Source: Bacteroides timonensis (GTDB lineage: Bacteria; Bacteroidota; Bacteroidia; Bacteroidales; Bacteroidaceae). From it: a DNA stretch of 64,000 bases. The notes under the pieces are model-generated. The model was not told the DNA's origin and searched no databases. It worked only from the letters and a program-made list of their open reading frames with translations. This document shows positions 33,337 through 42,893 of the stretch, piece by piece (position 1 is the first letter of the stretch; each line of letters begins with the position of its first letter). The stretch is from contig NZ_CBVI010000073.1 in the NCBI RefSeq assembly GCF_000513195.1, forward strand, positions 1-64,000, written 5' to 3'. Made by a program: the position numbers and the translations under genes.

Positions 33337-33947
33337 GACAGGCGAAAGAACTATTTGGCTCTCATTTTATCGGTTGGGATGAATTGAAACCTCTTTTGGA
33401 AAAGTTGGGACTTTCATTATCTTCCATTCAAATTCCAGATATACATTATTCGTTGGACGATTTAGAGAAGAAATCAAAGGATTATATTCTAATATTGGGT
33501 ATTCCTGAATTAGATGGTAAAAAACTTTCTATAACTAATTTTCGTGATTGTTTTGGGGTGAATCCCGATATTTCAGAACCTTGTTTTTATAATCAGGATT
33601 GGTATATGAATGAGAAGTTTATTCATGATACTTTAGAATTACGCTGGTATTTGTTGAAGAAGGATGTTATAGAGGATTCACGTGCAGTTCAACCCACAGA
33701 GCTTTTGAAAGAGCATATAAGCTTTCCTTCTGCAATATTATGCGTTTATACCTTTTTTGCTTATTACTACGCCCAAAAAGGCTTGCTATGGTATCATGAC
33801 TTTATATGGTGTAGTGATACGGATCATAATGGTGATAGGATATATGTAGGGAAATATCATGATGTGGATGGAGTGAATAAAAATGGTTTTAGTATTCATA
33901 GGCATTTGGCTTTAAGGAATTGTTATGCGTCAATTACTCTTTATTAG
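33318..33947 (+). CDS. Uncharacterised protein of the nonulosonate gene set
   Basis: 209 residues, not recognised. It has no signal peptide or strong span. Visible blocks are IGWDELKPLLEKLGLSLSSI, FRDCFGVNPDISEPCFYNQDWYMNE, ELRWYLLKKDVIEDS and LLWYHDFIWCSDTDHNGDRI, the latter acidic and aromatic and so possibly metal-binding. It overlaps the YdcF-like gene by 19 bases and the following lipoprotein gene by 23, so it is a tightly coupled part of the operon. No PseG- or NeuC-like hydrolase is recognised in the cluster, so a role in that missing step is possible but unsupported. Confidence 0.6.
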   Translation: MERIAIGQAKELFGSHFIGWDELKPLLEKLGLSLSSIQIPDIHYSLDDLEKKSKDYILILGIPELDGKKLSITNFRDCFGVNPDISEPCFYNQDWYMNEKFIHDTLELRWYLLKKDVIEDSRAVQPTELLKEHISFPSAILCVYTFFAYYYAQKGLLWYHDFIWCSDTDHNGDRIYVGKYHDVDGVNKNGFSIHRHLALRNCYASITLY

Positions 33948-34980
33948 TAGTATATTACTTCTTCTCTTGAATCTAATAGCTTGCAGTAAGAAAGATGGGT
34001 ATGAGTGCTTTACAGAAAATTTAGACCTTAAGCTTATTGATGATATTGTTGTTTATGATAATAATAATCATGCTGCTTTTACTTGTCTAAGAAAGTATAA
34101 AGATGATTATTATTTGGCTTTTCGGGAAGGAATAAATCATCGTCCTATAAACAAGGATGAATATGGGAAAATAGTGCTTCTAAGATTGAATAAATGTAAA
34201 TGGGAAAAAATAGCTGTTTTAGCTGATAATGATAAGGATTTACGTGATCCTTATTTGTTGGTAAAAGATAATAAATTGATTATTTATTGTGGATACAACC
34301 AAATAAAGGATAATAGTTATGCTCATAGCGGTACAGCGTATTGCATTTTTCAAGAGAGTAGTAATAATACTTTTGTAGATATAGTGCATGATGTTCCTCA
34401 TGTTATTTGGTTATGGAAAATAAGAGAGTATAAAGGAAAATATTATGGAGTTGGATATTTAGAAACCGAAAATCCTCGATTAATGCAATCTGTGGATGGA
34501 ATACATTGGAATACGATATCTATTATTCCATTAAATAATTGTTCAGAAGCAGATTTGCTATTTAAAGCTGATAGTTTGTTTATGTGTATTCGTCAAGAAG
34601 GAGCTGGTAATGTATCTTATTTTGGGAAATCTTATTATCCTTTTTCTGAGATAGAATGGATTGAGATGGATATCTCTGTGGCATCTCCAGAATTATGTCT
34701 CTATTCTAATAATCAGGTATTATTAGCTGGACGTGAGTATTCGTTTTCTAGAAAGAATTTGCTTGATTCAATAAATGTCTCTCTTTTTATATTAGAAACA
34801 ACGGGGAGAACTAGAAGGAGAATGAATGTATTTGATACAGGTAGACTTGGGGATAAAGGTTATCCTTCATTTTGTATATTAAATAATGGTGAAATTTTAA
34901 TGAGTTATTATATGGGGGCTTCTAATAAATCGGTGATAAAAGTAGTCTCTATGATACCTAAAGAGTTCTGTGAAGAGTAA
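33925..34980 (+). CDS. Sialidase-like beta-propeller lipoprotein (copy 1)
   Basis: 351 residues with a lipoprotein signal (LLLLNLIAC). The mature part has repeated propeller strands: HAAFTCLRKYKDDYYLAFREG, DLRDPYLLVKDN, VDGIHWNTISIIP, SVASPELCLYSNNQVLLAGR, DTGRLGDKGYPSFCILNNGE and LMSYYMGASN. The A-F-x-x-L ... Y-x-A-F-R-E-G and D-L-R-D-P motifs are those of the large sialidase-like (BNR) group, in which the Arg and Asp sit at the active site. It is 28 bp before a clear paralogue. In a nonulosonate capsule locus it could trim, or bind, the capsule sugar at the cell surface. Catalysis is not proven. Confidence 0.65.
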   Translation: MRQLLFISSILLLLLNLIACSKKDGYECFTENLDLKLIDDIVVYDNNNHAAFTCLRKYKDDYYLAFREGINHRPINKDEYGKIVLLRLNKCKWEKIAVLADNDKDLRDPYLLVKDNKLIIYCGYNQIKDNSYAHSGTAYCIFQESSNNTFVDIVHDVPHVIWLWKIREYKGKYYGVGYLETENPRLMQSVDGIHWNTISIIPLNNCSEADLLFKADSLFMCIRQEGAGNVSYFGKSYYPFSEIEWIEMDISVASPELCLYSNNQVLLAGREYSFSRKNLLDSINVSLFILETTGRTRRRMNVFDTGRLGDKGYPSFCILNNGEILMSYYMGASNKSVIKVVSMIPKEFCEE

Positions 34981-35008
34981 TTTGAAGTATAATACTTTGT
35001 AGATTATT

Positions 35009-36016
35009 GTGAAAATATCAATTCGGTTAATATTAGTTACTGCCATTATCCTTTTTTTTGTAGTAATTTTTTGTTCTTATGATGCAAGAACGGTTTTGAA
35101 GGCAGGTGAGTCATATTTGATTGTAAACGATACATGTGTGTTTAATCAAGACAACCATGTTGCTTTTACAACATTAAAGAAATGGAAAGGGAATCTTTAT
35201 TTAGCATTTAGAGAAGGCTGGGGACATCATGCAACATTGACAAATAAAGGGAAAATACGAATACTGAAAAAAGAAGATGGCTATTGGAGAACTGAGATCG
35301 TTTTCTCAGATGAAAATATCGATTTGCGAGATCCCTTTCTTTTAGAATGGAAAGGTGGTTTATATATGTATACTGTTAATGGGTATTTTTCAAAATTAAT
35401 AGACCAGAAATGGACTAGTTTATGTCCTATAATCCATGACGTAAATCATCCTATAGGAATATGGAAGATTCGAAAATATCGGGATATATTATATGGTATA
35501 GGCTATAGAAACGGAAAATGGCCTGTATTATTATCATCTATAGATGGAATAAGTTGGAAATCAGTGAAAGAATTTCATATTGGGGGAAATGCTTCTGAGG
35601 GGGATTTGCTTTTTTTGAAGGATAGTTTATTTGTCTGTTTGCGAATTGATACTCCTGTAGGTTCAAATTCGGTGTGGGGAAGGGCTAAATATCCATTTGA
35701 TGACTTTGAATGGGATTTAATGAAGATAAGTGTTGCTTCTCCAGAACTTTGCTATGATTCAATTTCAAATAAGATCTTATTAGCAGGAAGAGAGTATGAT
35801 TTTGGAAGAAAGGATCTAGATTCAATAAATGTCTCTCTTTTTGCATTGAATGTGTCAGGTATGGCGAAGAGGTTAGTTGTTTTTAATACAGGAAGGCTTG
35901 GAGATAAGGGATATCCTTCTGTTTGTTTGTTAGATGATGAAAGTATATTAGTGAGTTATTATACTGGTACAACTCGAAAATCAGTGATAAGAATAGCTTC
36001 ATTGATACGTGAATAA
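35009..36016 (+). CDS. Sialidase-like beta-propeller protein (copy 2)
   Basis: 335 residues from a GTG start. A membrane anchor or signal (LILVTAIILFFVVIFC) replaces the clear lipobox of copy 1. The same landmarks recur in the same order: HVAFTTLKKWKGNLYLAFREG, DLRDPFLLEWKGG, HDVNHPIGIWKIRKY, IDGISWKSV, SVASPELCYD, TGRLGDKGYPSVCLLDDE and VSYYTG. It is thus a diverged tandem duplicate. Retention of FREG and DLRDP in both suggests selection on function. The next gene opens at the very end, overlapping if its upstream start is used. Confidence 0.65.
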   Translation: MKISIRLILVTAIILFFVVIFCSYDARTVLKAGESYLIVNDTCVFNQDNHVAFTTLKKWKGNLYLAFREGWGHHATLTNKGKIRILKKEDGYWRTEIVFSDENIDLRDPFLLEWKGGLYMYTVNGYFSKLIDQKWTSLCPIIHDVNHPIGIWKIRKYRDILYGIGYRNGKWPVLLSSIDGISWKSVKEFHIGGNASEGDLLFLKDSLFVCLRIDTPVGSNSVWGRAKYPFDDFEWDLMKISVASPELCYDSISNKILLAGREYDFGRKDLDSINVSLFALNVSGMAKRLVVFNTGRLGDKGYPSVCLLDDESILVSYYTGTTRKSVIRIASLIRE

Positions 36017-36062
36017 AAGTGAATGTTTGAGGCATACAATAGCTGTAAACTTGTATTGTTTG

Positions 36063-37352
36063 ATGAAAAATAAAAGAAAGAGTTATAGATATCTGATTGA
36101 TTCATTGATTATATTTTTAAATATATCAAATTCATATTCGATAATACCATATATCTTGTTTTTTCAATATTCACGAAGTGTTATTACTCTTATTCTTGCA
36201 TTGATTAATATTATATATCTGTTTGTAAGGTATAATAAAAGTATTAAAATACCATTTAAGCATCCTTTGTTTATTATATATTTTGTTTTAAATTTTATCA
36301 ATGCTTGTTCGGCATATATAACTCATACTGCTTTTGTTATGCCTGTTTTGTATTTATTTTGTAATACATTATTTTATATTATATTGTATAATTGTTATAT
36401 ATGCTATAAGGAAATAAAAATAGGAGAGAAAAAAGCAATCTGGCTGTTATGTAGAGGGTATATTTGGATATGTGTGATATGCATAATTAGTATATTTTCT
36501 CTTTTTGTATTAATAAAAGCTGGAATATCACCGTATTTCAATCTTATTAATGAGCGTATGGACTTATTTGAGGATAATGTTAATACATTAGGGCATACAT
36601 ATTATTACCCTTTTTATATGTCTATTCTGTTAGTACCTAAAGGATTTTCTCTTAAATTGCCTTTCTTTACCGAATTCGGTTCAATTTGTGGTATTTATTT
36701 TGAACCGCATATCGTGACATTTATGCTTTGTCCTGCTCTGTTTTTATTATGGGCATATCTAAAAAAAACCTTTTATCGTATAGGCTTATTTCTTATATGG
36801 TTATTTATCATATTAATAGCCTGCTCTACTACAAATATATTGTGTTTTACATGTTGTTTACTTGCTTTCTGTCTATATACAAAGAAGGGGAGAATTATAC
36901 TAATACCAATTATGTATGTATTAGTATTTGTTGTTTTTATTATAGGTTTGGAGAACACTGAATTATTCTTTATTGCGAATAAATTGGATGGCTCAAGTTC
37001 AATGCAATATTCGGAGAATACAATATTATATGCTTTTGAGCCGAGAACATTATTGGGAGCTAATTTTTTAAATAATGGTTATCTAAAAGAGATTTCCACT
37101 CACCCTAAGGATGTTGGATATATTCCTTGTTTTTTAAATATTTTATTTTTAGTAGTTGCATATTTGAAGTTGCTAAAAAGTTTTTTTTGTAAAAATAATT
37201 ATGGTGTATTGCTTTCGTGTATGATTTTGTATTTTTTCTTGCACTCAATGAAAATAGCAATGGTGTCTTATTCTTTGTCTTTTTTTATATTCATAATTTT
37301 TCTCCTTCAAATTATTACATCTAAAACATATGTATTACATGCAAATGATTGA
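36063..37352 (+). CDS. Wzy-like O-antigen/capsule polymerase
   Basis: 429 residues from the ATG at 36063; a GTG at 36009 would add 18 residues. It is very hydrophobic, with about ten spans (SYSIIPYILFFQYSRSVITL, FVMPVLYLFCNTLFYIILYN, and so on), and a large non-membrane loop in the middle (FNLINERMDLFEDNVNTLGH to KLPFFTEFGSICGIYFEPH). That layout is usual for Wzy polymerases, which join repeat units outside the inner membrane. Sequence is poorly conserved in this family, so the call rests on topology and position between capsule genes. The DNA is strikingly AT-rich. Confidence 0.7.
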   Translation: MKNKRKSYRYLIDSLIIFLNISNSYSIIPYILFFQYSRSVITLILALINIIYLFVRYNKSIKIPFKHPLFIIYFVLNFINACSAYITHTAFVMPVLYLFCNTLFYIILYNCYICYKEIKIGEKKAIWLLCRGYIWICVICIISIFSLFVLIKAGISPYFNLINERMDLFEDNVNTLGHTYYYPFYMSILLVPKGFSLKLPFFTEFGSICGIYFEPHIVTFMLCPALFLLWAYLKKTFYRIGLFLIWLFIILIACSTTNILCFTCCLLAFCLYTKKGRIILIPIMYVLVFVVFIIGLENTELFFIANKLDGSSSMQYSENTILYAFEPRTLLGANFLNNGYLKEISTHPKDVGYIPCFLNILFLVVAYLKLLKSFFCKNNYGVLLSCMILYFFLHSMKIAMVSYSLSFFIFIIFLLQIITSKTYVLHAND

Positions 37353-38799
37353 TTTAATAAGAAAAGTATTATCAAATAGAGTTTTACTATATGTATCGTC
37401 TCGTTATTTTGTTTATGCTTTGCAATTTTTATTGTTAATTGTTATTGCTACAAAATTAGGTGTTACTAATTATGGTTCTTGGGGGTTCTTTTTGCTATTA
37501 TTGAGCTACTGTAATATTATAAATTTTGGGATAGCCAATTCTGTGAGTTACTTTCTTATACAGAATAAGAATAATAAACTTCTAACTCGATATTACGCAA
37601 GTGCATCTTATATTTTAATAGCCGTAATGGTTATAATTTCCTTTTTGTTTTTTATTGTTAGTTTTTATATTGCTCCTACTTTATTTACGAAATATCATAT
37701 TTTAGATAAAATAATATTTTTGTCGATTATTGCTGCTATACAGTATGTCAATACTTTATTTTCTAATATTTATCGTGTTAAAAATAGGTTGCTAGAATTA
37801 GCAATATATCAATCTAGTATACCGTTTTGTATGTTAATTGCAATAGTAGTTTCTCCTCATAATCTTTTATTTGATTTTCTTATATACTCTTACCTCATTG
37901 CTCATTTGTTCTCGTTATTAATATTTATTTTTAGAGGACAGTTACCAAAATTTTCTTTAGTTCCAATCATTTATATAAAGCAATTACTTAAAAAGGGTTT
38001 TTTTCTTTTTGTTTATAATTCTTGTTTTTATTTGATTCATTCTACTACATCTTTAGTAATTAGTATTTTTTATAGTGTTGATGATTATGGATTGTATTCA
38101 TTTTCTTATAGTTTGGGACATTCCATATTGCTTCTTTTAGAAGCATTTACTTTTGTTGTATTTCCAAAGCTTGTTGATAAATTTTATTCAGCAAAAAAAG
38201 AAGAATTTTCTCTACTCATATCAATTGTAAGAAATAACTATATTAAATTATCTCATTTATTGATGTATTTTGCATTGCTTTGTTTTCCTGTGATTACCTT
38301 TTTCTTTTCACAGTATTCGGGGGCGTTGCAAGCTATGTATATAACATCATTGTCTATATTAATTAGTACAAATGCTTTTGGATATAATACATTGCTATTG
38401 GCGAAAAATTATGAAAAATCAATATCAAAAGTTTCTATTTTATCTTTGTTATTAAATGTATTTATAGTTGTTTTGATAGCTACTGTTTTTAAATTATCAT
38501 TTGTCTATGCTGTAATGAGCATGATGATTGTTTACTATACTTTTTCATTGGGATGTATTATTTTAACAAATAAAATGTTTAATTTGAAGTTTTCTGTATT
38601 TTGCATTTTTAATGAAGCTTTTGAATGGGAGTTGCTAATTCCGTTTATCATAGCATTAGCTTTCGCTTTAATGCAATGTTACTCATTAATGTTCATTCCA
38701 ATAATATTTTTTGTGATCTTGAATTATACTTCAATTAAGGAGATCACTATTTCTATAAAGCGGGTTATTTTTAGACCTAACATTATTGATATAAATTGA
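37330..38799 (+). CDS. Wzx-type polysaccharide flippase
   Basis: 489 residues with about 12-14 spans. The N-terminal VSSRYFVYALQFLLLIVIAT followed by LGVTNYGSWGFFLLLLSYCN is typical of the MOP/Wzx family. Wzx moves undecaprenyl-linked repeat units across the inner membrane for Wzy. It overlaps the polymerase gene by 23 bases; an ATG four codons in (MQMIDLIRK) is an alternative start. AT-rich like its neighbour. Confidence 0.85.
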   Translation: MYYMQMIDLIRKVLSNRVLLYVSSRYFVYALQFLLLIVIATKLGVTNYGSWGFFLLLLSYCNIINFGIANSVSYFLIQNKNNKLLTRYYASASYILIAVMVIISFLFFIVSFYIAPTLFTKYHILDKIIFLSIIAAIQYVNTLFSNIYRVKNRLLELAIYQSSIPFCMLIAIVVSPHNLLFDFLIYSYLIAHLFSLLIFIFRGQLPKFSLVPIIYIKQLLKKGFFLFVYNSCFYLIHSTTSLVISIFYSVDDYGLYSFSYSLGHSILLLLEAFTFVVFPKLVDKFYSAKKEEFSLLISIVRNNYIKLSHLLMYFALLCFPVITFFFSQYSGALQAMYITSLSILISTNAFGYNTLLLAKNYEKSISKVSILSLLLNVFIVVLIATVFKLSFVYAVMSMMIVYYTFSLGCIILTNKMFNLKFSVFCIFNEAFEWELLIPFIIALAFALMQCYSLMFIPIIFFVILNYTSIKEITISIKRVIFRPNIIDIN

Positions 38800-38843
38800 T
38801 GAATTAAATAGATAAGTTTATCAACATTGTAAGTATTATATTT

Positions 38844-40217
38844 ATGGATAATTCTATTTTACATGAACTATTTGAAAAAGAGAAGATAATAAGGATATAT
38901 AATGAGAAAATATGGGGGATACCTTTATGGAGTTGCATTAAACGGAAATATAGGAGTAAATATTTGTTTATTCATGCTAAAGTTCCACCGATGTCTAACC
39001 ATGTTAAACTTAATTTGTGGTCGTTAATGAAGTCTTTTGTTATTTCGTTTTGGCATGTTTTAAAGCTCTTTGTCTGTTCTGAAAAGAAGCCCAATTTGTT
39101 TTTGGGTTTTATGCGGTTGGAACAAATGAATGGATTATATATGGATAAGTTTATTGAACCGATTATTCTCTTATCAGCAGTAAAGGATGAGTATGTATAT
39201 TTTGAAAGAGGCCGCTCGGGAATTCATCGTTCTCCAAGATTTATTAAAAATATAGTGTGGACTGAATTTGTTGATAATTTCTGCTCTTTTATATCATGTG
39301 GGTTATTCCCATTTTTTGTTGTATTCAATTGGAGGACTTATAGCAGTTTAATTAATAAAATTAACCACTTATTTCCAATTTCTTTAAAAGAGAGATTTTA
39401 TATTTATTATACAACAACTAGGTCCTTATTAAAAGCTTGTTTTTTATGTTTAGTCATTAAAAGATTAGGTGTAAAACGTCTCTTTGTTCCAGTAGCTGTA
39501 ATACATTACCAATATATTGCTGCGTGTAAAATGTTGAAAATTCCTTGTTATGAAATTCAGCATGGTATTACTGTAGGGCAAACATCCACTTATTCGGGAG
39601 AGTATGTTCCTGAAGCTTATCCAGATTACTTTCTGGCTTTTGGGAAAAGTTCACTCAAAGATAGTCTCTTTGGTCTTCCTCTTGGGAGGATGATAAATAT
39701 AGGTTGCGCATTTAAATCTTTTTTGAAAGAACGAAATATAACAATATTGAAAAATACATATTTATTACTTTCTGAACCTGAAATTAGTCAGAAGATGGTG
39801 AATACTATCATGGAATTAGCAGGAATGTATCCAAAATATATTTTTCATTTGCGACTACATCCCTTAGAAAAATTAAATCAATGCCAAAAAGAAGTATTAA
39901 ATAAACTCTCTAATATTGTATTAGTTGATAATGTTATAAATTCTACAATAACTTGTATGGCTTATGAAGGTGTTATCGCAGAAAATGCTACAGTACTATA
40001 TGAAGCTGTTTCTGTTGGAGTCAAAGCGGCTCGTTTACAATATAATGGCTTCCATACAATTCATTTTGAAAATGAGCCTCAAGGTATGTTTTTTTATATG
40101 AAAAAAACGGAGGATTTTGGTACGTTTGCGAATGAATTTAGTACAAGTGAAATCGATATGAGTTTTTTCTATTCAGAGTTTGATATTGATATCTTTAATA
40201 AAATTTTAATGAAATGA
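38844..40217 (+). CDS. Predicted GT-B glycosyltransferase, capsule type
   Basis: 457 residues with no signal peptide. The C-terminal half has GT-B features: ACKMLKIPCYEIQHGITVGQ, then YFLAFGKSSL, FHLRLHPLEK (the H-x-x-x-H-P type block of polysialyl- and CDP-glycerol-type transferases) and YEGVIAENATVLYEAVSVGV. A membrane-associated stretch lies near residues 155-175. Its location beside a nonulosonate pathway suggests it may transfer the CMP-activated sugar, but the donor and linkage are unknown. It overlaps the NeuD-like gene by 4 bases. Confidence 0.62.
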   Translation: MDNSILHELFEKEKIIRIYNEKIWGIPLWSCIKRKYRSKYLFIHAKVPPMSNHVKLNLWSLMKSFVISFWHVLKLFVCSEKKPNLFLGFMRLEQMNGLYMDKFIEPIILLSAVKDEYVYFERGRSGIHRSPRFIKNIVWTEFVDNFCSFISCGLFPFFVVFNWRTYSSLINKINHLFPISLKERFYIYYTTTRSLLKACFLCLVIKRLGVKRLFVPVAVIHYQYIAACKMLKIPCYEIQHGITVGQTSTYSGEYVPEAYPDYFLAFGKSSLKDSLFGLPLGRMINIGCAFKSFLKERNITILKNTYLLLSEPEISQKMVNTIMELAGMYPKYIFHLRLHPLEKLNQCQKEVLNKLSNIVLVDNVINSTITCMAYEGVIAENATVLYEAVSVGVKAARLQYNGFHTIHFENEPQGMFFYMKKTEDFGTFANEFSTSEIDMSFFYSEFDIDIFNKILMK

Positions 40218-40840
40218 AGAATTTAATAATAATTGCAGCGGGTGGGTTAGGTAGAACTCTTTGTGGAATGGCGGAAAGTTGTGTTGGATATGGAACTGAT
40301 TTTATTATTAAAGGATTTATTGATGATAACTTAGACGCACTTAATGGCTTTGATGATTATCCACCGATAATAGGAAAAATATCAGATTATATACCTCAAA
40401 AGGATGATGTTTTTGTTTGTTCTATTGGAGGATTATCACGTAAAGGGTGTATCGAAAAGCTTATATCTAAAGGCGGCGATTTTATATCATTAATTCATAA
40501 TACTGCGCGCATTTGTCGTAATGTTAAAATGGGTAAAGGAAATGTTATCGGGGCTTTTACAAGCATAGGAGTAGATGCCGTGTTAGGAAGCTATAATTTA
40601 ATTCAATCCCATACAGTAATTGGCCATGATGTTATTATTGGGGATTGGAACAGGATAGATACACATGTAACATGTGTGGGAGGGACTAAAATAGGTAATG
40701 GCATAGATATTTATACATCGGCTGTTATAAATCATGGGGTTGTTGTAGAAGATATGGCTCATGTGGGGGCTTGTAGTTTCGTTATAAAAAGAGTAAAAGC
40801 AGGAACTACCGTGTATGGTAATCCGGCAAAACGTTTATAA
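40214..40840 (+). CDS. NeuD/PglD-type sugar acyltransferase
   Basis: 208 residues. The N-terminal Rossmann-like domain (LIIIAAGGLGRTLCGM, FIDDN) is followed by a left-handed beta-helix of hexapeptide repeats (VKMGKGNVIGAFTSIGVDAV, TVIGHDVIIGDWN, IGNGIDIYTSAVI) and the usual C-terminal TTVYGNPAKRL. NeuD/PglD enzymes acetylate amino groups on nucleotide or nonulosonate sugars. It lies 20 bp before a dedicated acyl carrier protein, so an ACP-bound acyl donor instead of acetyl-CoA is possible. Confidence 0.85.
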   Translation: MKNLIIIAAGGLGRTLCGMAESCVGYGTDFIIKGFIDDNLDALNGFDDYPPIIGKISDYIPQKDDVFVCSIGGLSRKGCIEKLISKGGDFISLIHNTARICRNVKMGKGNVIGAFTSIGVDAVLGSYNLIQSHTVIGHDVIIGDWNRIDTHVTCVGGTKIGNGIDIYTSAVINHGVVVEDMAHVGACSFVIKRVKAGTTVYGNPAKRL

Positions 40841-40860
40841 TTTTATAAATTAATATATAT

Positions 40861-41088
40861 ATGGAAATACAAGATTTTATTGCAAAGTTTGCAGAACAAT
40901 TTGATGAAACAAATGTAGATAAGTTTTTCGCTTCTACTAAATTTAGAGAACTTGATGAATGGAGCTCATTGATGGCACTTTCAATTATTGCGATGGTTGA
41001 TGAAGAATATGATGTTACTTTGAAGGGGGATGATATGCGTCAAGCAGAGACTATTGAGGAACTGTTTAATATAGTGAGAGGAAAGTAA
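40861..41088 (+). CDS. Acyl carrier protein 1 of the capsule locus
   Basis: 75 residues, acidic, with the phosphopantetheine site EWSSLMAL (Ser36) at the start of helix II and a C-terminal DMRQAETIEELFNIV. Length and layout are those of small free-standing ACPs. It is not the housekeeping AcpP, given its place in the capsule operon. Its last base overlaps the first base of the following KAS III gene, so the two are probably a pair. Confidence 0.85.
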   Translation: MEIQDFIAKFAEQFDETNVDKFFASTKFRELDEWSSLMALSIIAMVDEEYDVTLKGDDMRQAETIEELFNIVRGK

Positions 41089-42128
41089 TGGCGTTATTTA
41101 ACATAACTAAAGTTCGCATTGCAGGTATCTCAGCATGTGTTCCAAAACAAGTTATACGTGTTGAGGACAGTGTAAGAAGTGCTGATTATGATTCTTCTAA
41201 TTTTGCAGAAAAGACTGGCATAAGAAGTGCACATATTTCTAATGAATATACAGCATCTGACTTGTGTTATTCTGCTGCGGAAAAGTTGATTAGTGATTTG
41301 GAATGGAATAAAACTGATATTGATGCTTTATTTTTTGTATCTCAACATCCTGATTATATTCTTCCAGCAACTTCTTGCATTTTGCAAGAGCGATTAGGCT
41401 TGAGTAAGGAATGTTATGCGATGGATATCTCTCTTGGATGTTCTGGATGGATATATGGATTGAGCTCGGTGGCTGCTATATTATCTCAAGGTGGCATAAA
41501 GAAAGCATTATTGTTAGTTGGTGATGCGAGAAAAAGAGCACTTTGTGAATTTGACCCATTGTTTGGTTATGCTGGAACTGTAACAGCTTTAGAGTATACA
41601 GGAAATGAAAGTGACAAGTTTTCATTTCATTTTGGAACTGATGGTAGTGGATATGATGCTATTATTATACCTGATGGAGGTAGTCGAAATCCAGTAACAT
41701 TAAGATCGTTTGAAATGGAAGATATAGATGGAAAAAAAATGCATCGTCTGCAAACAAGAATGAAGGGAATGGATGTTTTCGCTTTTGGGATTTCTGTTGC
41801 TCCAAAGTCCATCAAGAAAGTTGTTGAATTCAGTGAAAAACAAATGTCTGATTATGATTTTTTTATACTACATCAGGCTAATTTGATGATGAATGAAAAA
41901 ATAAGAAAAAAACTACAACTCGATTCAGAAAGAGTACCATATAGTTTGACTGAGTTTGGAAATACTTCTTCTGCATCAATTCCTTTAACAATACTAACTC
42001 AAACAAAAGGAAAAGTTGAAAAGGAAAAAACTAATTGGATTGCTTGTGGTTTTGGTGTAGGACTTTCTTGGGGAACTGTTGCCTTTACAACAAAAGAAAT
42101 TGTATTGTCAAATTTGATAGAATTATAA
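41088..42128 (+). CDS. KAS III-like 3-oxoacyl-ACP synthase (copy 1)
   Basis: 346 residues of the thiolase fold. The FabH catalytic triad is intact: Cys118 in SLGCSGWIYG, His262 in ILHQANLMM and Asn292 in EFGNTSSASIP. It should condense a primer acyl group with malonyl-ACP. In polysaccharide and natural-product loci, such FabH homologues build short acyl groups or form esters. It is coupled to ACP 1 and followed by an SDR reductase. The DNA is clearly more AT-rich than that of the second copy at 45331. Confidence 0.88.
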   Translation: MALFNITKVRIAGISACVPKQVIRVEDSVRSADYDSSNFAEKTGIRSAHISNEYTASDLCYSAAEKLISDLEWNKTDIDALFFVSQHPDYILPATSCILQERLGLSKECYAMDISLGCSGWIYGLSSVAAILSQGGIKKALLLVGDARKRALCEFDPLFGYAGTVTALEYTGNESDKFSFHFGTDGSGYDAIIIPDGGSRNPVTLRSFEMEDIDGKKMHRLQTRMKGMDVFAFGISVAPKSIKKVVEFSEKQMSDYDFFILHQANLMMNEKIRKKLQLDSERVPYSLTEFGNTSSASIPLTILTQTKGKVEKEKTNWIACGFGVGLSWGTVAFTTKEIVLSNLIEL

Positions 42129-42130
42129 AT

Positions 42131-42892
42131 ATGTGTCAGTATAATCCGTTTTCGTTAGAAGGTAAAACAATTCTTGTCACTGGTGCATCTTCTGGTATAG
42201 GAAGAGCAACAGCCATAGAATGTGCTAAAATGGGTGCCTCTTTAGTTATAACTGGACGAGATGAGAAACGCTTAAAAGAAACTTTTGTAGAATTAGAGGT
42301 CTCTAAAAATAGAGTACATATGCAAATTGTGGCAGATTTGTCAACGGAGGACGGTATAAAAGATTTGGTTTGCCAGATTCCTCTTATTGATGGCTGTGTT
42401 AGTAATGCAGGGATTGTTGGACTAACTCCGATTCAATTTGTTACTGCTAGAAAAATGGAAGAAATGCAGCAGATTAATTTAAAAGCTCCTGTTTTATTGA
42501 TTAAGCAAATTCTGAAACAAAAGAAGATACAGTCTCAGGCTTCTATTGTTTTTACTTCTTCTGTTGCGGGGGTTTACCGTGTTTCTATGGGAAATGCTAT
42601 TTATTCGATGACGAAATGTGGTATTGATGCATATATGCGTTCATCGGCTTTGGAACTTGCAGCGAAGGGGATTAGATGTAATAGTGTTAATCCAGCAATG
42701 GTTGAAACTCGAATTTTAGATAGGGGACAATTGACACCTGAACAGTATGAGGCGGATAAGTTAAGGTATCCGCTTAAAAGATATGGAAAACCTGAAGAGG
42801 TCGCTTGGGCTATTATATATTTATTGTCTGATGCATCTTCATGGGTAACAGGCACATCTCTTAAATTAGATGGAGGAATGACATTAAGCTGA
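42131..42892 (+). CDS. Short-chain dehydrogenase/reductase (FabG-like, copy 1)
   Basis: 253 residues from the ATG at 42131, two bases past the KAS III stop; an earlier in-frame start inside that gene is rejected. TGASSGIGRA (17-26) is the cofactor loop, and NAG (92-94), Ser143/144, Tyr158 and Lys162 (YSMTK) form the catalytic set. It most likely reduces the 3-oxoacyl-ACP made by the neighbouring KAS III to the 3-hydroxy form with NADPH. A sugar substrate remains possible. Confidence 0.82.
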   Translation: MCQYNPFSLEGKTILVTGASSGIGRATAIECAKMGASLVITGRDEKRLKETFVELEVSKNRVHMQIVADLSTEDGIKDLVCQIPLIDGCVSNAGIVGLTPIQFVTARKMEEMQQINLKAPVLLIKQILKQKKIQSQASIVFTSSVAGVYRVSMGNAIYSMTKCGIDAYMRSSALELAAKGIRCNSVNPAMVETRILDRGQLTPEQYEADKLRYPLKRYGKPEEVAWAIIYLLSDASSWVTGTSLKLDGGMTLS

Positions 42893-42893
42893 T

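Noticed and set aside
36009..36062. Upstream GTG start for the Wzy-like gene
   Set aside because: The added 18 residues are not hydrophobic and overlap the previous gene; ATG 36063 gives a usual basic N-terminus, though the longer form is not excluded.
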